From NCBI RefSeq assembly GCF_040358985.1, contig NZ_CP132932.1, positions 992,001 to 1,056,000 of the forward strand: a DNA stretch of 64,000 bases. The letters run 5' to 3'. Positions 52,705-62,004 of the stretch are shown in pieces. The stretch comes from Tunturibacter empetritectus. GTDB taxonomy: Bacteria; Acidobacteriota; Terriglobia; Terriglobales; Acidobacteriaceae. The notes below the pieces were generated by a model. That model was given only the letters and a program-made list of their open reading frames with translations. It ran no database searches and had not been told where the DNA came from. The number at the start of each line of letters is the position of its first letter. The first letter of the stretch is position 1. The translations under genes and the position numbers were made by a program.

Positions 52705-54084
52705 TTACGTCTTCGGCGAGTTCATATCCAGTGGCTTCGTCGTAGCCCCAACGAGGTCCTCCTGCGAGTTCCACCCCGGCAGCTCCTGCGAGCCGGTGAT
52801 CAGCCTCGCCCCATCGCTGAAGGTAAGATACGTCCACGCCCACTGCCTGAAGACACTAAGCCGATTGCGAAAGCCGATAAGAAAAAAAATGTGAACCACC
52901 AGCCACGTCATCCACGCTGGAAAGCCGCTCCAGTGAGCCTTGAACGGCCATTCGATCTTGGCCACAGCCGCCTTGCGCCCGATCGTCGCCATGTCCCCTT
53001 TATCAAAGTAGCGAAACTGTTCGTCCTTGCCGCTCCCATCGCTGCCGAGCCCCGCGGCCACCAGCCTTCCTATACGCTTTGCGGCATAACGGCCCATCTG
53101 CATCGCAGGCTGCGCCACACCTGGCACCTGCTTCCCGTCCTGCTCGAAGTGAGCCAGATCACCGCAGATAAAAATCTCCGGATGCCCCGGCGGATTCAGA
53201 TGCCCATCTACAAACACCGCACCACGCTTATCAATCTCGACACCCAGCATCTTTCCGAGCGGCGAAGCCTGCACGCCCGCCGCCCATAGCGTAACCACCG
53301 CGTCGATCCGCTCTGAGCCGACCATCACATAGCCGGGCTGCACATCGCTGACATGAGCGCCGGTGCGCACCTTCACATTAAGTTCGGCTAACTGCTGCAA
53401 AGCCTTCTGCTGCAGATCCTCAGGATAGGCGGCAAGAATATTCGGCCCGCCCTCAAGAATCAGAACCTGCGCCATCGAAGGATCGATATGACGAAAGTCC
53501 CGCGCCATATAAAGCCGCGCAATATCGCTGATAGCCCCGGCAAGCTCCACCCCCGTCGGGCCGCCGCCGATGATCACAAAGTTCAAAGCTGGATGTGTTC
53601 CGGTCTCCATCATCTGCCGCTCTGCCAGCTCAAAGGCCAGCAGCACCCGCCGCCGAATTTCAGTCGCATCTTCGACCGTCTTCAGTCCCGGCGCAAGCAC
53701 GGCCCAGTCGTCCCTGCCGAAGTAAGAGTGCGTCGACCCCGTCGCAAGGATCAGGTAGTCGTACTCAAGCTGCACGCCGGTCTTCAGATGAACCCGCTGC
53801 TGCGCCAGGTCAATGCCCACAGCCTCATCCATCAGAACATCGACATTCGGATGATCCCGCACCAGCGTGCGGATAGGCTGCGCAATGTCGGCAGGCGAGA
53901 GCACCGCCAGCGCAACCTGGTACAGCAGAGGCTGAAACAGATAGTAGTTTCTGCGATCCACCAAAGTGACATCGACTGGCAGTTTACCCAGCGCCGTCAC
54001 CGCATTGACCCCGCCAAAGCCTCCGCCCAGAATCACGACTCGCTTTCGTACCGGTCCGCTTCCTGTTGCCGTTGATACCGCCAT
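52705..54084 (-). CDS. ndh: Type II NADH dehydrogenase (NDH-2)
   Basis: This 459-residue membrane-associated flavoprotein oxidises NADH and reduces quinone without pumping protons. Two dinucleotide folds are clear: FAD at residues ~16-45 (RVVILGGGFGGVNAVTAL) and NAD at ~169-190 (FVIIGGGPTGVELAG). Further motifs are YDYLILATGSTHSYFG, VTLWAAGVQASPLG and FICGDLAHFEQDG. A C-terminal amphipathic helix region (FPAWMTWLVVHIFFLIGFRN) anchors it. The 181 bp upstream (54085-54265) likely hold its promoter. Confidence 0.93.
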   Translation of the reverse strand: MAVSTATGSGPVRKRVVILGGGFGGVNAVTALGKLPVDVTLVDRRNYYLFQPLLYQVALAVLSPADIAQPIRTLVRDHPNVDVLMDEAVGIDLAQQRVHLKTGVQLEYDYLILATGSTHSYFGRDDWAVLAPGLKTVEDATEIRRRVLLAFELAERQMMETGTHPALNFVIIGGGPTGVELAGAISDIARLYMARDFRHIDPSMAQVLILEGGPNILAAYPEDLQQKALQQLAELNVKVRTGAHVSDVQPGYVMVGSERIDAVVTLWAAGVQASPLGKMLGVEIDKRGAVFVDGHLNPPGHPEIFICGDLAHFEQDGKQVPGVAQPAMQMGRYAAKRIGRLVAAGLGSDGSGKDEQFRYFDKGDMATIGRKAAVAKIEWPFKAHWSGFPAWMTWLVVHIFFLIGFRNRLSVFRQWAWTYLTFSDGARLITGSQELPGWNSQEDLVGATTKPLDMNSPKT

Positions 54085-54265
54085 CGTTCAAGGCTCCTCG
54101 GTGTGACATATCCACTATCTGATGCCGAATTGAGCTGTTCGGCGTTGCCGGAATTTTCTGCTTCCTTCGACGATCTTCTCCCAAAGGGGTTACAAAAAAG
54201 CGAATCTTTACACCAAAAAGAATCGGAGATCAAAGAATAGAGGATCAAGACTCGATAAATAAAAA

Positions 54266-57208
54266 TTAGGGCTGTTTCTGCAAGGTAAGCGAGAGGAAGC
54301 CCTGTGTGCCTGTACCCACGGCGAGGTTCGTCGTCTCAGCTATGCCCGGGATCTGCTGCGGAACAACCGTCAACAGTCCGTTCGCGTCCGAGACAGCAAA
54401 AGACTGCGAGGAGGCAAGCACAGGTGCGATAGGACAACGCCCCCGATTCGGACACGCCGGTTGCCAGGCCCTCACAGTCTCAAAGATCTGGACCACAGCC
54501 CCCCCAACAGGATGAGACGCCGTATCCGTAACCTGCAGAACAACCGGCACAATTGTTCCATTCGCCGGAACAATCAGATTGGCTCCGCTCACCGCGATCA
54601 CCCGCAGGTCCGCAAGATCCACGCCCGCTGTAGTAAACGAAGCGCAGACGTTCGTCCACGCACAGCCAGAGAGCGTCGCCTCAGCACCCGCCGCCAACGG
54701 GCCAGCCGTCGCAACCGTCTGCGCAATCCCCTGCGAGTTCACCACAGAGCTGGCCGGCGCCACCGACACAACACCCGAAGTCGTCTGCCAGCCAACCGGC
54801 ACCCCTGCAGTAGCGGCAAAGTTATCGCTCACGCTGACCTGTGGAGTCCATGCAAAGGTTGTGCCCGCAGCAATGTACTCCATCGCCTGCACCGCAATCG
54901 CCGTCTGCACCCGCGCCGCCGCCATGAAGGAAGCAGCCACCATGCCATCGACTCCAGCCGCCTGCAGCGCAATCGTACCCGAACTTAAAGGAGTCACCAG
55001 CGTCGATGCCATTCCGTTGGCATCCGTGTTGACGACGCAGCTGGCCGTCCCACAGGCGGCGAACTGCACCGTGCCTGCGGTCGCAGTAAACGTAACCTCC
55101 TCACCCACCACTGGAGTCGCCCCATCGCCGTTTGACACCTTCACCGCAAACGGCGTCGCAGCACTCAACCCAGCCTGCACCAGGCCCGATGGCGCACTCA
55201 CCAGGCTGAACACAGGCACCGGCGCGGCATAGCTCAGCGCCTGCGTCATCACCGTCGTCCCCCCCGTAGACAGATCCGTCACAGCAACATCGGCCACCAG
55301 CCCGGTCGTGGACCCCAGAGCATGAATCGAAGGTGCCGTCGCCACAATCGTATTCGCAGTCCAACTCGAAACCGTTGCTGCAACCCCATTGACGGTCACC
55401 GTATCTCCGGTGCGAAAGCCCATTCCCGTGATGGTAATCACGCCTCCCGACGCGTTCATCGTGGCTGGGCTCAACGAGTCTGCGTAGAGCACGCGCGCCC
55501 CATAGTTGAAATCAGGCCGCCCATCGCCACGCTGATCCGCGATCCCAATTCGTAACTGATTCGGTTGCGTAAACGAGGTGGCCAGCCTGGTCATGCCGTT
55601 TGCCTCGCCATTAAAGGCCTCACCTGCACTGGCAACTCCAGGCAATGAGCCCAGCGCATCCGTCGCGTTCCACACGCCGATCACCGGCATCGCCTTTACG
55701 TTGCTCGCGAACCCCTGCTCATCTTCCGCCGTCACCTCAACCGTCAACGAGCGATTGGCTTTGACCGAGAGCGAAGACCACGCAGAGTGCCCATACTCGC
55801 AAAGCTGATCCTGCCACCATCCCTGCGCCGGCACTGCCGCGGGAGCAGCCTCCGTCCCGTCCGTGCCAGAGTTGCAGGCGGTCACTGGATTGTCGGTCTC
55901 CCAATCGAGATGCGCTTGCGCGTAGCTGCCGTAGATTCCTTCAGTAAGCACCGGGTCCGAGCCGGAGGGTGCCACGGTATTGGCGATGTAAGGTCCCACC
56001 GCATATTGCCCCGTATACAGCGGATTGACAGGTTCGGTCTCCAGAATCAGTTGCTGCCAGCTGCCGGGGAGCATCGGTATTCGTTGAATCAACGTATATC
56101 CCTGGTACCACGAGTCCTGGGTCCCCTGACTCCCTGCCATGGACGAATCCGTACCCGTCACCGGGTTGCCATTCGATTGACGGTACAACGAACCCGAGAC
56201 ACCGGAAGCAACGTACCAGTCTTCAATCTGCGCCGGCAGCGTGAACTGCGGCCATCGACGTACGACGACGTTCACCCCCTGCATCCCCTCCACGCCCGGA
56301 AAACTCATATGACCGTTAAGCTCATTCGCATTCAGCAGGCTGTCCTGCTTCCCCGGGCCCGCCTGCCCTTGAGCGATGAAGTAAAGTTGCGCCAGTGCCG
56401 ACAGGTCGTCCGGCCGCAAGGTAAACGGTTGCGGCATGCACTGGTAGGTATACGAGCTACAAATAATGTCGATCGGATGCATCACCGGCCAGTACAGCGC
56501 CTGGTTGACCGTAGGTTGCGGGCTGTCAGTAAAGACATTGTCATTGGTCTGCGACCACCCCAGGCCAAGCACGCGCCCAAACGCCCTCATCAACTGGTAC
56601 TGCAGCTGCATCTGTTGCTGAGGTGCAGGCCCGGCACATCGGCCATTGAGGATAAGAATCGCGTGCTGAATGAAACCCGCCGGCACGATCGAGTCAACGC
56701 TCTCGGTCACGCCGTTCTGCAGGCACCCCGACGGGTCGCTCGCTCCACTGCCCAGCAAAAGATCCGTGACCGAACCATCCCTGTCGTAGATGACGGCAAT
56801 CTGCTTGGCCAGATAGTTGCTGCTCTCGACATCCGCCGGAAAGATTGGCCCATTCGATCCGAGAAAAGCATTCGCTCCGCTCACATGCTCCTCGAGCGCG
56901 CCACCGTGCGAAAGCACCAGGCTCGCGGTCGGAACATTCCACACCGCGGCTGCCGCCGCAACAAGAGCATCCGCAGCCGCATGGTTCACATTCGAGCTCA
57001 GATCGCCGGGGTCCGTAAAATAAAGCGGCTGATTCGTGTACCAGACCACCGGAACCCCGGAGGTCGTAAAGTACGGTGGCCCCGTCACCCAGCGCGGCCC
57101 ACCGGCCCAAACCGTCGCCGCGCTCGCGAACCACAAGATCGCCATCGTCCAAAGAGTCTGCCGTCGTATCTCGGTTCGAGTTCGTAAGCTGGGGTCAGGG
57201 CGTGACAT
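54266..57208 (-). CDS. Secreted matrixin-like protein with lost zinc site, plus TIG and Ig-like domains
   Basis: This 980-residue exported protein has a signal (LWTMAILWFASAATVWAGG). The N-terminal ~250 residues look like a matrixin/metzincin domain: RAFGRVLGLGWS (residues 208-219) aligns with the HEFGHALGLGHS zinc motif, but all three His and the Glu are replaced by Arg, Ala, Arg and Trp. A Met-turn-like VMHP follows at residues 242-245. Further on are a beta-rich region, an IPT/TIG domain (SLSPATMNASGGVITITGMG), and two to three Ig-like bacterial domains to the C-terminus. It is probably a non-catalytic surface protein. It overlaps the preceding gene by 14 nt. Confidence 0.82.
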   Translation of the reverse strand: MSRPDPSLRTRTEIRRQTLWTMAILWFASAATVWAGGPRWVTGPPYFTTSGVPVVWYTNQPLYFTDPGDLSSNVNHAAADALVAAAAAVWNVPTASLVLSHGGALEEHVSGANAFLGSNGPIFPADVESSNYLAKQIAVIYDRDGSVTDLLLGSGASDPSGCLQNGVTESVDSIVPAGFIQHAILILNGRCAGPAPQQQMQLQYQLMRAFGRVLGLGWSQTNDNVFTDSPQPTVNQALYWPVMHPIDIICSSYTYQCMPQPFTLRPDDLSALAQLYFIAQGQAGPGKQDSLLNANELNGHMSFPGVEGMQGVNVVVRRWPQFTLPAQIEDWYVASGVSGSLYRQSNGNPVTGTDSSMAGSQGTQDSWYQGYTLIQRIPMLPGSWQQLILETEPVNPLYTGQYAVGPYIANTVAPSGSDPVLTEGIYGSYAQAHLDWETDNPVTACNSGTDGTEAAPAAVPAQGWWQDQLCEYGHSAWSSLSVKANRSLTVEVTAEDEQGFASNVKAMPVIGVWNATDALGSLPGVASAGEAFNGEANGMTRLATSFTQPNQLRIGIADQRGDGRPDFNYGARVLYADSLSPATMNASGGVITITGMGFRTGDTVTVNGVAATVSSWTANTIVATAPSIHALGSTTGLVADVAVTDLSTGGTTVMTQALSYAAPVPVFSLVSAPSGLVQAGLSAATPFAVKVSNGDGATPVVGEEVTFTATAGTVQFAACGTASCVVNTDANGMASTLVTPLSSGTIALQAAGVDGMVAASFMAAARVQTAIAVQAMEYIAAGTTFAWTPQVSVSDNFAATAGVPVGWQTTSGVVSVAPASSVVNSQGIAQTVATAGPLAAGAEATLSGCAWTNVCASFTTAGVDLADLRVIAVSGANLIVPANGTIVPVVLQVTDTASHPVGGAVVQIFETVRAWQPACPNRGRCPIAPVLASSQSFAVSDANGLLTVVPQQIPGIAETTNLAVGTGTQGFLSLTLQKQP

Positions 57209-57992
57209 GCTGCGCCTTCTGCCATGAGTTCAACAACCCCAGCACCACATCCACCGAAGCCTGCTGCGCGGGGGTCGATGCATCCGACGCATTGGTGTAT
57301 CCAAGCGGCTGAACCGGCGATACCTCCCTGCCAACCGATCCCGCTGCGACCACCTGCCCGGCCTGCTGCCCAGTCGCACCCGGCCCAGTCGCACCCAGCT
57401 GAGGAAACGTACTCGCTGGCCTCACCGCCTCACTGCGATAAGCCACCGTACGCGGCAACCTCGCGCCCAGCCATCGAAGGTCGACAAACGACGACGAAGA
57501 TGGCGGAGCCACCAATCTCTCCGCCACGACACCGGCCTTCCCCGGGCTCACCCCCGCGCCCTGGCGAATCGGAATAGCTCCATCAAGCCCCTCAACCGGC
57601 GAGCTCATCCCGCCCGCGCTCGGAGCATGCAGCAGCATCAGCAGGCGTTGTCCCACGCGATACCGCTCAGCGCCACCGGCCCAAAGCCCGCCCCACTCCC
57701 GCAACCTGTACGGCTGGCCGGTTCTGCACCCAAGAATCGCCTCATCGACGCGAAAATCAACCTCGACGACCCCTGACGCTGGCCGAACACCGACGGGAAG
57801 CCGCACCGCCAGCACCTGCCCCATGAAGATGACGCCTGCCCGGTCCGACATCTCGTGTAGAACATCCGTAACCATCTGCGCTCCCGCAGAGGGAGCCGCC
57901 TGGCCCCAGGCCATCGAAGCCGCCAGCAGCGCAGTCACAGCAACGGCGCGCAGCCGAAAAAAAACTCGCAGCATCCCAGCCATGCAGGCCAT
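57195..57992 (-). CDS. Secreted protein of unknown function, coupled to the matrixin-like gene
   Basis: This 265-residue protein has a signal (MLRVFFRLRAVAVTALLAASMAWGQ, with the first ATG at 57992 or a second one at 57974). The mature part is beta-rich early on (GVIFMGQVLAVRLPV, VEVDFRVDEAILG, GQRLLMLLHAP) and Pro/Gly/Ala-rich later, ending in a helix (VDVVLGLLNSWQKAQ). The end overlaps the next gene by 14 nt. I recognise no family. Co-expression with the matrixin-like protein suggests a shared surface function. Confidence 0.7.
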   Translation of the reverse strand: MACMAGMLRVFFRLRAVAVTALLAASMAWGQAAPSAGAQMVTDVLHEMSDRAGVIFMGQVLAVRLPVGVRPASGVVEVDFRVDEAILGCRTGQPYRLREWGGLWAGGAERYRVGQRLLMLLHAPSAGGMSSPVEGLDGAIPIRQGAGVSPGKAGVVAERLVAPPSSSSFVDLRWLGARLPRTVAYRSEAVRPASTFPQLGATGPGATGQQAGQVVAAGSVGREVSPVQPLGYTNASDASTPAQQASVDVVLGLLNSWQKAQHVTP

Positions 57993-58080
57993 CCCGTCCC
58001 TCCGTCCTCTCCTTGTTCTTCGTCAGGAGAGTCACGTTACGAACGGTTGTCCTGTTTCCGTACACTGCGCCACCTTGCAG

Positions 58081-58281
58081 CTAGATCTCCGGGTAGAAGT
58101 CGAAGAACGCGTCGATGCTCATCCGCAGCTGCGCCTCAATCTGCTCCCGGCTGCCCTCCAGCACATGCAGCGTCACATGCGCCTCGTTGCCGTTCTTCAG
58201 GGTTACAGGCGCCTCGCCCACGGACGCGATCTCATCCGCAGGTAACAGCCTCATTCCATACACCAGGGTCAGGTTTGCCAT
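58081..58281 (-). CDS. Small conserved protein of unknown function
   Basis: This 66-residue protein is counted from the ATG at 58281 (MANLTLVYGMRLLPADEIAS). It is predicted alpha/beta (EAHVTLHVLEGSREQIEAQL, then an aromatic helix SIDAFFDFYPEI). There is no signal or Cys. The upstream in-frame region to 58386 lies antiparallel to the trxB start and is rejected. Function unknown. Confidence 0.6.
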   Translation of the reverse strand: MANLTLVYGMRLLPADEIASVGEAPVTLKNGNEAHVTLHVLEGSREQIEAQLRMSIDAFFDFYPEI

Positions 58282-58365
58282 AGTCTCAATTGTTTCACTA
58301 ATCCCGCCAAAAACCCCGCTTTGCATCTTTTCCCCCCGTGGCGCATTTACACTAGTGGAGCTTAT

Positions 58366-59319
58366 ATGCCCGAAAACATAACGCACGACACTGTCATCCT
58401 CGGTTCAGGCTGCGCCGGACTCACTGCCGCCATCTACACCGGCCGCGCCAACCTCAAGCCGCTCGTCCTTGAAGGCCACGAGCCCGGCGGCCAGCTCTCC
58501 ATCACCACGCTGGTGGAAAACTTTCCCGGCTGGCCCGAGGGCGTCCAGGGTCCCGACCTCATCGAGAACATGAAGAAGCAGGCCGTCCGCTTCGGAGCCG
58601 AACTCCGCATGGCCCACCTCAGCTCCATCGACCTCACCAAACGTCCCTTCGCCCTCAACCTCGGCAAGGAGACCATCCACACCCGTACCCTCATCATCGC
58701 CTCCGGTGCCAGCGCACGCTGGCTGAACCTCCCCTCCGAGCAGGCCCTCATCGGCCACGGCGTCACCTCCTGCGCCACCTGTGACGGCTTCTTCGCCTCC
58801 GGCAAAGAGATCGCCGTCATCGGCGGCGGCGACACCGCCATGGAAGAGGCTCTCTTCCTCACCCGCTTCGCCACCAAGGTCACCATCATCAACCGCAGCG
58901 AGAAGTTCCGCGCCTCCAAGATCATGCTCGACCGCGCCATGGCTCACCCCAACATCCGCTTCCTCTCCAGCACCATCGTTGAAGAGGTCCTCGGCGTAGA
59001 AGAGAAGGACGTCAAGGGCCTCCGCGTCAAAAATCAGGTCTCCGGCGAGCAGTACGTTCTGCCGGTAGCCTTCATGTTCCTGGCCATCGGCCACATCCCC
59101 AACGCCGAAGCCTTCCGCGGCATGATCGACCTCGACCCCGAGGGCTATATCCAGACGCGCAACAACGTCTTCACCACCCATAACGGCGAGATCATCCCCG
59201 GCGTCTTCGCCTGCGGAGACATCCAGGATCGCCGCTACCGCCAGGCCATCACCGCCGCCGGCTCCGGCTGCATGGCCGCCCTCGAGGTCGAAAAGTACCT
59301 CGAAGAACACGGCCGCTGA
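58366..59319 (+). CDS. trxB: Thioredoxin-disulfide reductase
   Basis: This 317-residue FAD/NADPH enzyme reduces thioredoxin. The ATG at 58366 has GGAG six bases upstream. It shows the FAD motif (VILGSGCAGLTAAIYTGRAN), the redox-active CATC at residues 136-139 (TSCATCDGFF), the NADPH motif (VIGGGDTAMEEALFL) and the FAD-closing GVFACGDIQDRRYRQA. The length is typical. The start is divergent to the small minus-strand gene, with 84 bp between them. Confidence 0.93.
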   Translation: MPENITHDTVILGSGCAGLTAAIYTGRANLKPLVLEGHEPGGQLSITTLVENFPGWPEGVQGPDLIENMKKQAVRFGAELRMAHLSSIDLTKRPFALNLGKETIHTRTLIIASGASARWLNLPSEQALIGHGVTSCATCDGFFASGKEIAVIGGGDTAMEEALFLTRFATKVTIINRSEKFRASKIMLDRAMAHPNIRFLSSTIVEEVLGVEEKDVKGLRVKNQVSGEQYVLPVAFMFLAIGHIPNAEAFRGMIDLDPEGYIQTRNNVFTTHNGEIIPGVFACGDIQDRRYRQAITAAGSGCMAALEVEKYLEEHGR

Positions 59320-59365
59320 TCGAGTAAGCTATCCGGGACGATCTTCGCAGGAGAACCGACGCACG

Positions 59366-60277
59366 ATGAAGATTGCAGGTCCGATAGTCTGGAGTAGTCC
59401 TTCGACATGGCCTTGGATGGTTTACGCGTGGGCGGCATTTGCGTTAATCGGCGCAGCTAAACCAGCTTGGCATTGGTTACAACGGGGCAGAGGAGAGAGT
59501 TGGCCACTTGCCGATGGACGGATCGACTCTGCACAAATCTCGAAACCTGGCTTCTCCTTAACCGTCAAAAGCGGTCACTATCTAGCGGAGCTCCTCTACT
59601 CCTACTCTTTCGCTGGCGTCAGCTACTCTGGCCGTTACACTCGCGACATCCCCGCCGCAGAAGAGGCCGACGAATTCATCCGCGATCTTCAAGGTAAGGC
59701 GATAGCAGTTCACTACAACCCGGAAAAGCCTTCACGTTCTGCTTTGCTCGAACGCGACGTCGAATTGTTGCTTCAGAGCCGCACACCAGTACCTCTCGCG
59801 TCGTTGCCACCACCAAGGTCAATACCGTCGTCGATCAGCTCCCTTCTTCCAATCTTTATTGCTCTCTCCGTCGTAGGTCTCGTATTGAGTCTGTGGGTCC
59901 ATCTCGGCGCCGTGATGGGGAAGCGTGTAGCTCCCGAATCCTTTTTCTGGATTCTTCACATGGGAGTCTTCGTTGTGTGGCTGCCTGCAGTGCTAGTTGC
60001 CCAAAGACTCGTTGGGACTACGAACCGCAAGGATTTCTGGAAGGTCGTCTTAAGAAATTCCCCTGACTGGATGCGTTACATGGTCTACGCCTTTGGAGGG
60101 TATGCAGTGGTCAACTTTCTTTTGTTCATGGTCAATGCTCCCAATGGAGAAAATGGTACAAATCCTCCTGCGACAGTATGGAGAGGATTCTCCGGACATT
60201 GGATGGCTTTTTATTCAGCCGCCTTAGCTATCTTGTACAGTGCATCGCGAAGCTCGGCACCCATCGATCACTCATGA
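59366..60277 (+). CDS. DUF3592-like membrane protein
   Basis: This 303-residue protein has an N-terminal helix, an extracytoplasmic beta domain with the DUF3592 pattern (LLYSYSFAGVSYSGRYT, GKAIAVHYNPEKPSRSALL), and three to four further helices in the C-terminal half (LLPIFIALSVVGLVLSLWV, FFWILHMGVFVVWLPAVLV, GHWMAFYSAALAILY). The role of DUF3592 is unknown. It follows trxB by 46 bp and could share its transcript. Confidence 0.78.
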   Translation: MKIAGPIVWSSPSTWPWMVYAWAAFALIGAAKPAWHWLQRGRGESWPLADGRIDSAQISKPGFSLTVKSGHYLAELLYSYSFAGVSYSGRYTRDIPAAEEADEFIRDLQGKAIAVHYNPEKPSRSALLERDVELLLQSRTPVPLASLPPPRSIPSSISSLLPIFIALSVVGLVLSLWVHLGAVMGKRVAPESFFWILHMGVFVVWLPAVLVAQRLVGTTNRKDFWKVVLRNSPDWMRYMVYAFGGYAVVNFLLFMVNAPNGENGTNPPATVWRGFSGHWMAFYSAALAILYSASRSSAPIDHS

Positions 60278-60369
60278 CGACCATCTCTCAAATGAGTAAA
60301 AGAACACGGCCGCTAAACCGCAACCTGGTCGATTGACCCGCCCTCAACACCCCTGCGAGACTCACCCCT

Positions 60370-61083
60370 ATGCAATACAGCGGCAAGGTCGAATATGCTC
60401 AGCAGCGCAAGATACGCGAACGCAACACCGCCCTCTACCGCCTCGCCCACTGGCCCATCTGGATCTGGGTCTTCTTCCTCGCCCCCGGCCCGCTGACCTT
60501 CTCGCTCTTCGCCCACGGCTTCGGAAGCGGCAACCTCACCTGGCTCATCGCAGTCCTCATCGGCACCGGCATCGCCGCCCTGCGCGGCAGCCTTCCCGGC
60601 TCCGAGCCGCGCCCCTACATCCTTCGCTTCGACGAGGACAAGCCCAACCCCCTCTACCGCCGCGTCTGCTACACCTTCGCCTGGAGCGCAGTCCTCACCT
60701 TCGCTCTCCTCAACCTCACCGGACTCCTCCTCGCCGCAGCCATCGGCCACTGGTATATGCAGCAGATCTACCACTACGCCTACTTACCTCTCTGCGGAAC
60801 CATCCTGCTCTTAGGCGCTCTGGGCGTACTCCCCCGCGTCCGACCCTCGACCAAAGGCGAAGGAACAGAACGCCGCTACTTCTACGGCTCCGTCTGGGCT
60901 GTAACCATCTCACAAGCCATCCTGCTGCTCTTCTGGAAGACCCTCCCCGCAACCCGCGCAGCCAGCCTGACGAAACTAGCCATCTTCGCCGCTTCCCTTC
61001 TCCTCATGGGCTTAGCCGCCTACCGAGGCAGTCTCCCGCGCACCCGCCCCATCGTCCCCGGCGAGCTCATGGTCGCCGACTAA
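60370..61083 (+). CDS. Polytopic membrane protein of unknown function
   Basis: This 237-residue protein has six hydrophobic helices (WIWVFFLAPGPLTFSLFAHGF, LIAVLIGTGIAALRG, AVLTFALLNLTGLLLAAAIG, LCGTILLLGALGVLP, VTISQAILLLFW, LAIFAASLLLMGLAAYRG). It contains a repeated GSLP element in two loops. I recognise no family. It lies 92 bp after the DUF3592 gene on the same strand. Confidence 0.7.
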   Translation: MQYSGKVEYAQQRKIRERNTALYRLAHWPIWIWVFFLAPGPLTFSLFAHGFGSGNLTWLIAVLIGTGIAALRGSLPGSEPRPYILRFDEDKPNPLYRRVCYTFAWSAVLTFALLNLTGLLLAAAIGHWYMQQIYHYAYLPLCGTILLLGALGVLPRVRPSTKGEGTERRYFYGSVWAVTISQAILLLFWKTLPATRAASLTKLAIFAASLLLMGLAAYRGSLPRTRPIVPGELMVAD

Positions 61084-61103
61084 ATATAAAAACAAAATGC
61101 GAC

Positions 61104-61137
61104 ATATAGTCGGAATCTGATATAGTCGGATTCCGAC
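61104..61137 (+). promoter_or_regulatory. Likely PadR operator: direct repeat plus inverted repeat
   Basis: ATATAGTCGGA occurs twice (61104-61114 and 61120-61130), and GTCGGAATC (61109-61117) faces GATTCCGAC (61129-61137). The site ends 1 bp before the padR ATG, as expected for autoregulation. Confidence 0.6.
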
Positions 61138-61138
61138 C

Positions 61139-61492
61139 ATGAAGCCTGACCCCAGCCACAACCCGCCTCTCGCCCCTGCCACGCTTCACATCCTTCTGGC
61201 ACTTGCCGCCGAAGACCTCCACGGTTACGGCATCATCCAGGAGATCGCGCGCCAGTCACACGGGCACTACAAACTTGGCCCTGGCACACTCTACGACAAT
61301 CTCAAAAGGCTCATGGACCAGAGACTCGTCATCGACGCTCCAAAATCTTCTCTCTCTGAGGATGAGACCCGCAGACTCTACCGCCTTACCGCCCAAGGCC
61401 GCACCGTGCTCTCGGCAGAGATAGACCGCCTGCACAACGTAGTACGCGAGGCAAGACAGACGCTCAACGAAAAGAGGCCGCGCAGAGTATGA
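61139..61492 (+). CDS. PadR-family transcriptional regulator
   Basis: This 117-residue winged-helix protein has the PadR pattern (LHILLALAAEDLHGYGIIQEI, GPGTLYDNLKRLMDQRLV, RRLYRLTAQGRTVLSAEI). It probably binds the inverted repeat at its own start. Its stop overlaps the next ORF (ATGA), so it controls that gene too. In Acidobacteria such regulators commonly precede large orphan ABC permeases. Confidence 0.9.
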   Translation: MKPDPSHNPPLAPATLHILLALAAEDLHGYGIIQEIARQSHGHYKLGPGTLYDNLKRLMDQRLVIDAPKSSLSEDETRRLYRLTAQGRTVLSAEIDRLHNVVREARQTLNEKRPRRV

Positions 61493-61980
61493 ACTCGCCT
61501 ATCCGTCTCTTCTATCGCGCCCTCCTTCATCTCCATCCCTACTCCTTCCGGGATCGCTTTGGCGAAGAGATGCTTTGGATCTTCGACGAGCAGACCCGCG
61601 AAGGCCGTTCCTTCCAACTTCTCTTCGACGTCATGCGTTCGCTCTTCGTTCAACATCTCGACGCCCAGCTTCACCCCCAGCCACAGCCCTCTGGCTTTTA
61701 CTCGGAGATCTCTTCGACGCCTCCCCTGCGCCGAATCGTCCATGCAGCGTTCCTCTCCATCGTTGCCATATCAACTTACACCCATCTCTTCGGCCCGCAG
61801 GGTCCGCAACCAAGACTCTCCCACTCTCCCCTGGTCTCCTCCTCCAGAGTTCATCACAGCTTCACTTACTGGCATCTCTATCGAATCGACGTCAATCCTG
61901 CCGTCTATGCCGATCTCAACATCTCTTCGTCTGAAAGATCCCTCTCAACCCGCAACCCACAATCCCCAGACCCAAGATAA
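61489..61980 (+). CDS. Permease-prefix remnant (acidobacterial orphan permease N-terminus)
   Basis: This 163-residue protein begins with SPIRLFYRALLHLHPYSFRD and continues RFGEEMLWIFDEQ, the conserved prefix of the acidobacterial ADOP-type permeases that follow PadR genes. A hydrophobic segment (IVHAAFLSIVAISTYTHLFG) follows, but no FtsX-like permease domain is present and the rest is Ser/Pro-rich. It is coupled to padR by ATGA. It is most likely a truncated or decayed version of such a permease. Confidence 0.7.
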   Translation: MNSPIRLFYRALLHLHPYSFRDRFGEEMLWIFDEQTREGRSFQLLFDVMRSLFVQHLDAQLHPQPQPSGFYSEISSTPPLRRIVHAAFLSIVAISTYTHLFGPQGPQPRLSHSPLVSSSRVHHSFTYWHLYRIDVNPAVYADLNISSSERSLSTRNPQSPDPR

Positions 61981-62004
61981 GAGACCCAAGATAGGAGATC
62001 CAAG

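Noticed and set aside
55787..57187. 466-codon open frame on the plus strand
   Set aside because: It is antisense to the matrixin-like gene with Arg-rich, low-information sequence and no ribosome site.
58405..59310. 301-codon minus-strand frame, Gly/Val/Asp-rich
   Set aside because: It is the mirror of trxB; composition is that of a complementary frame of a high-GC gene.
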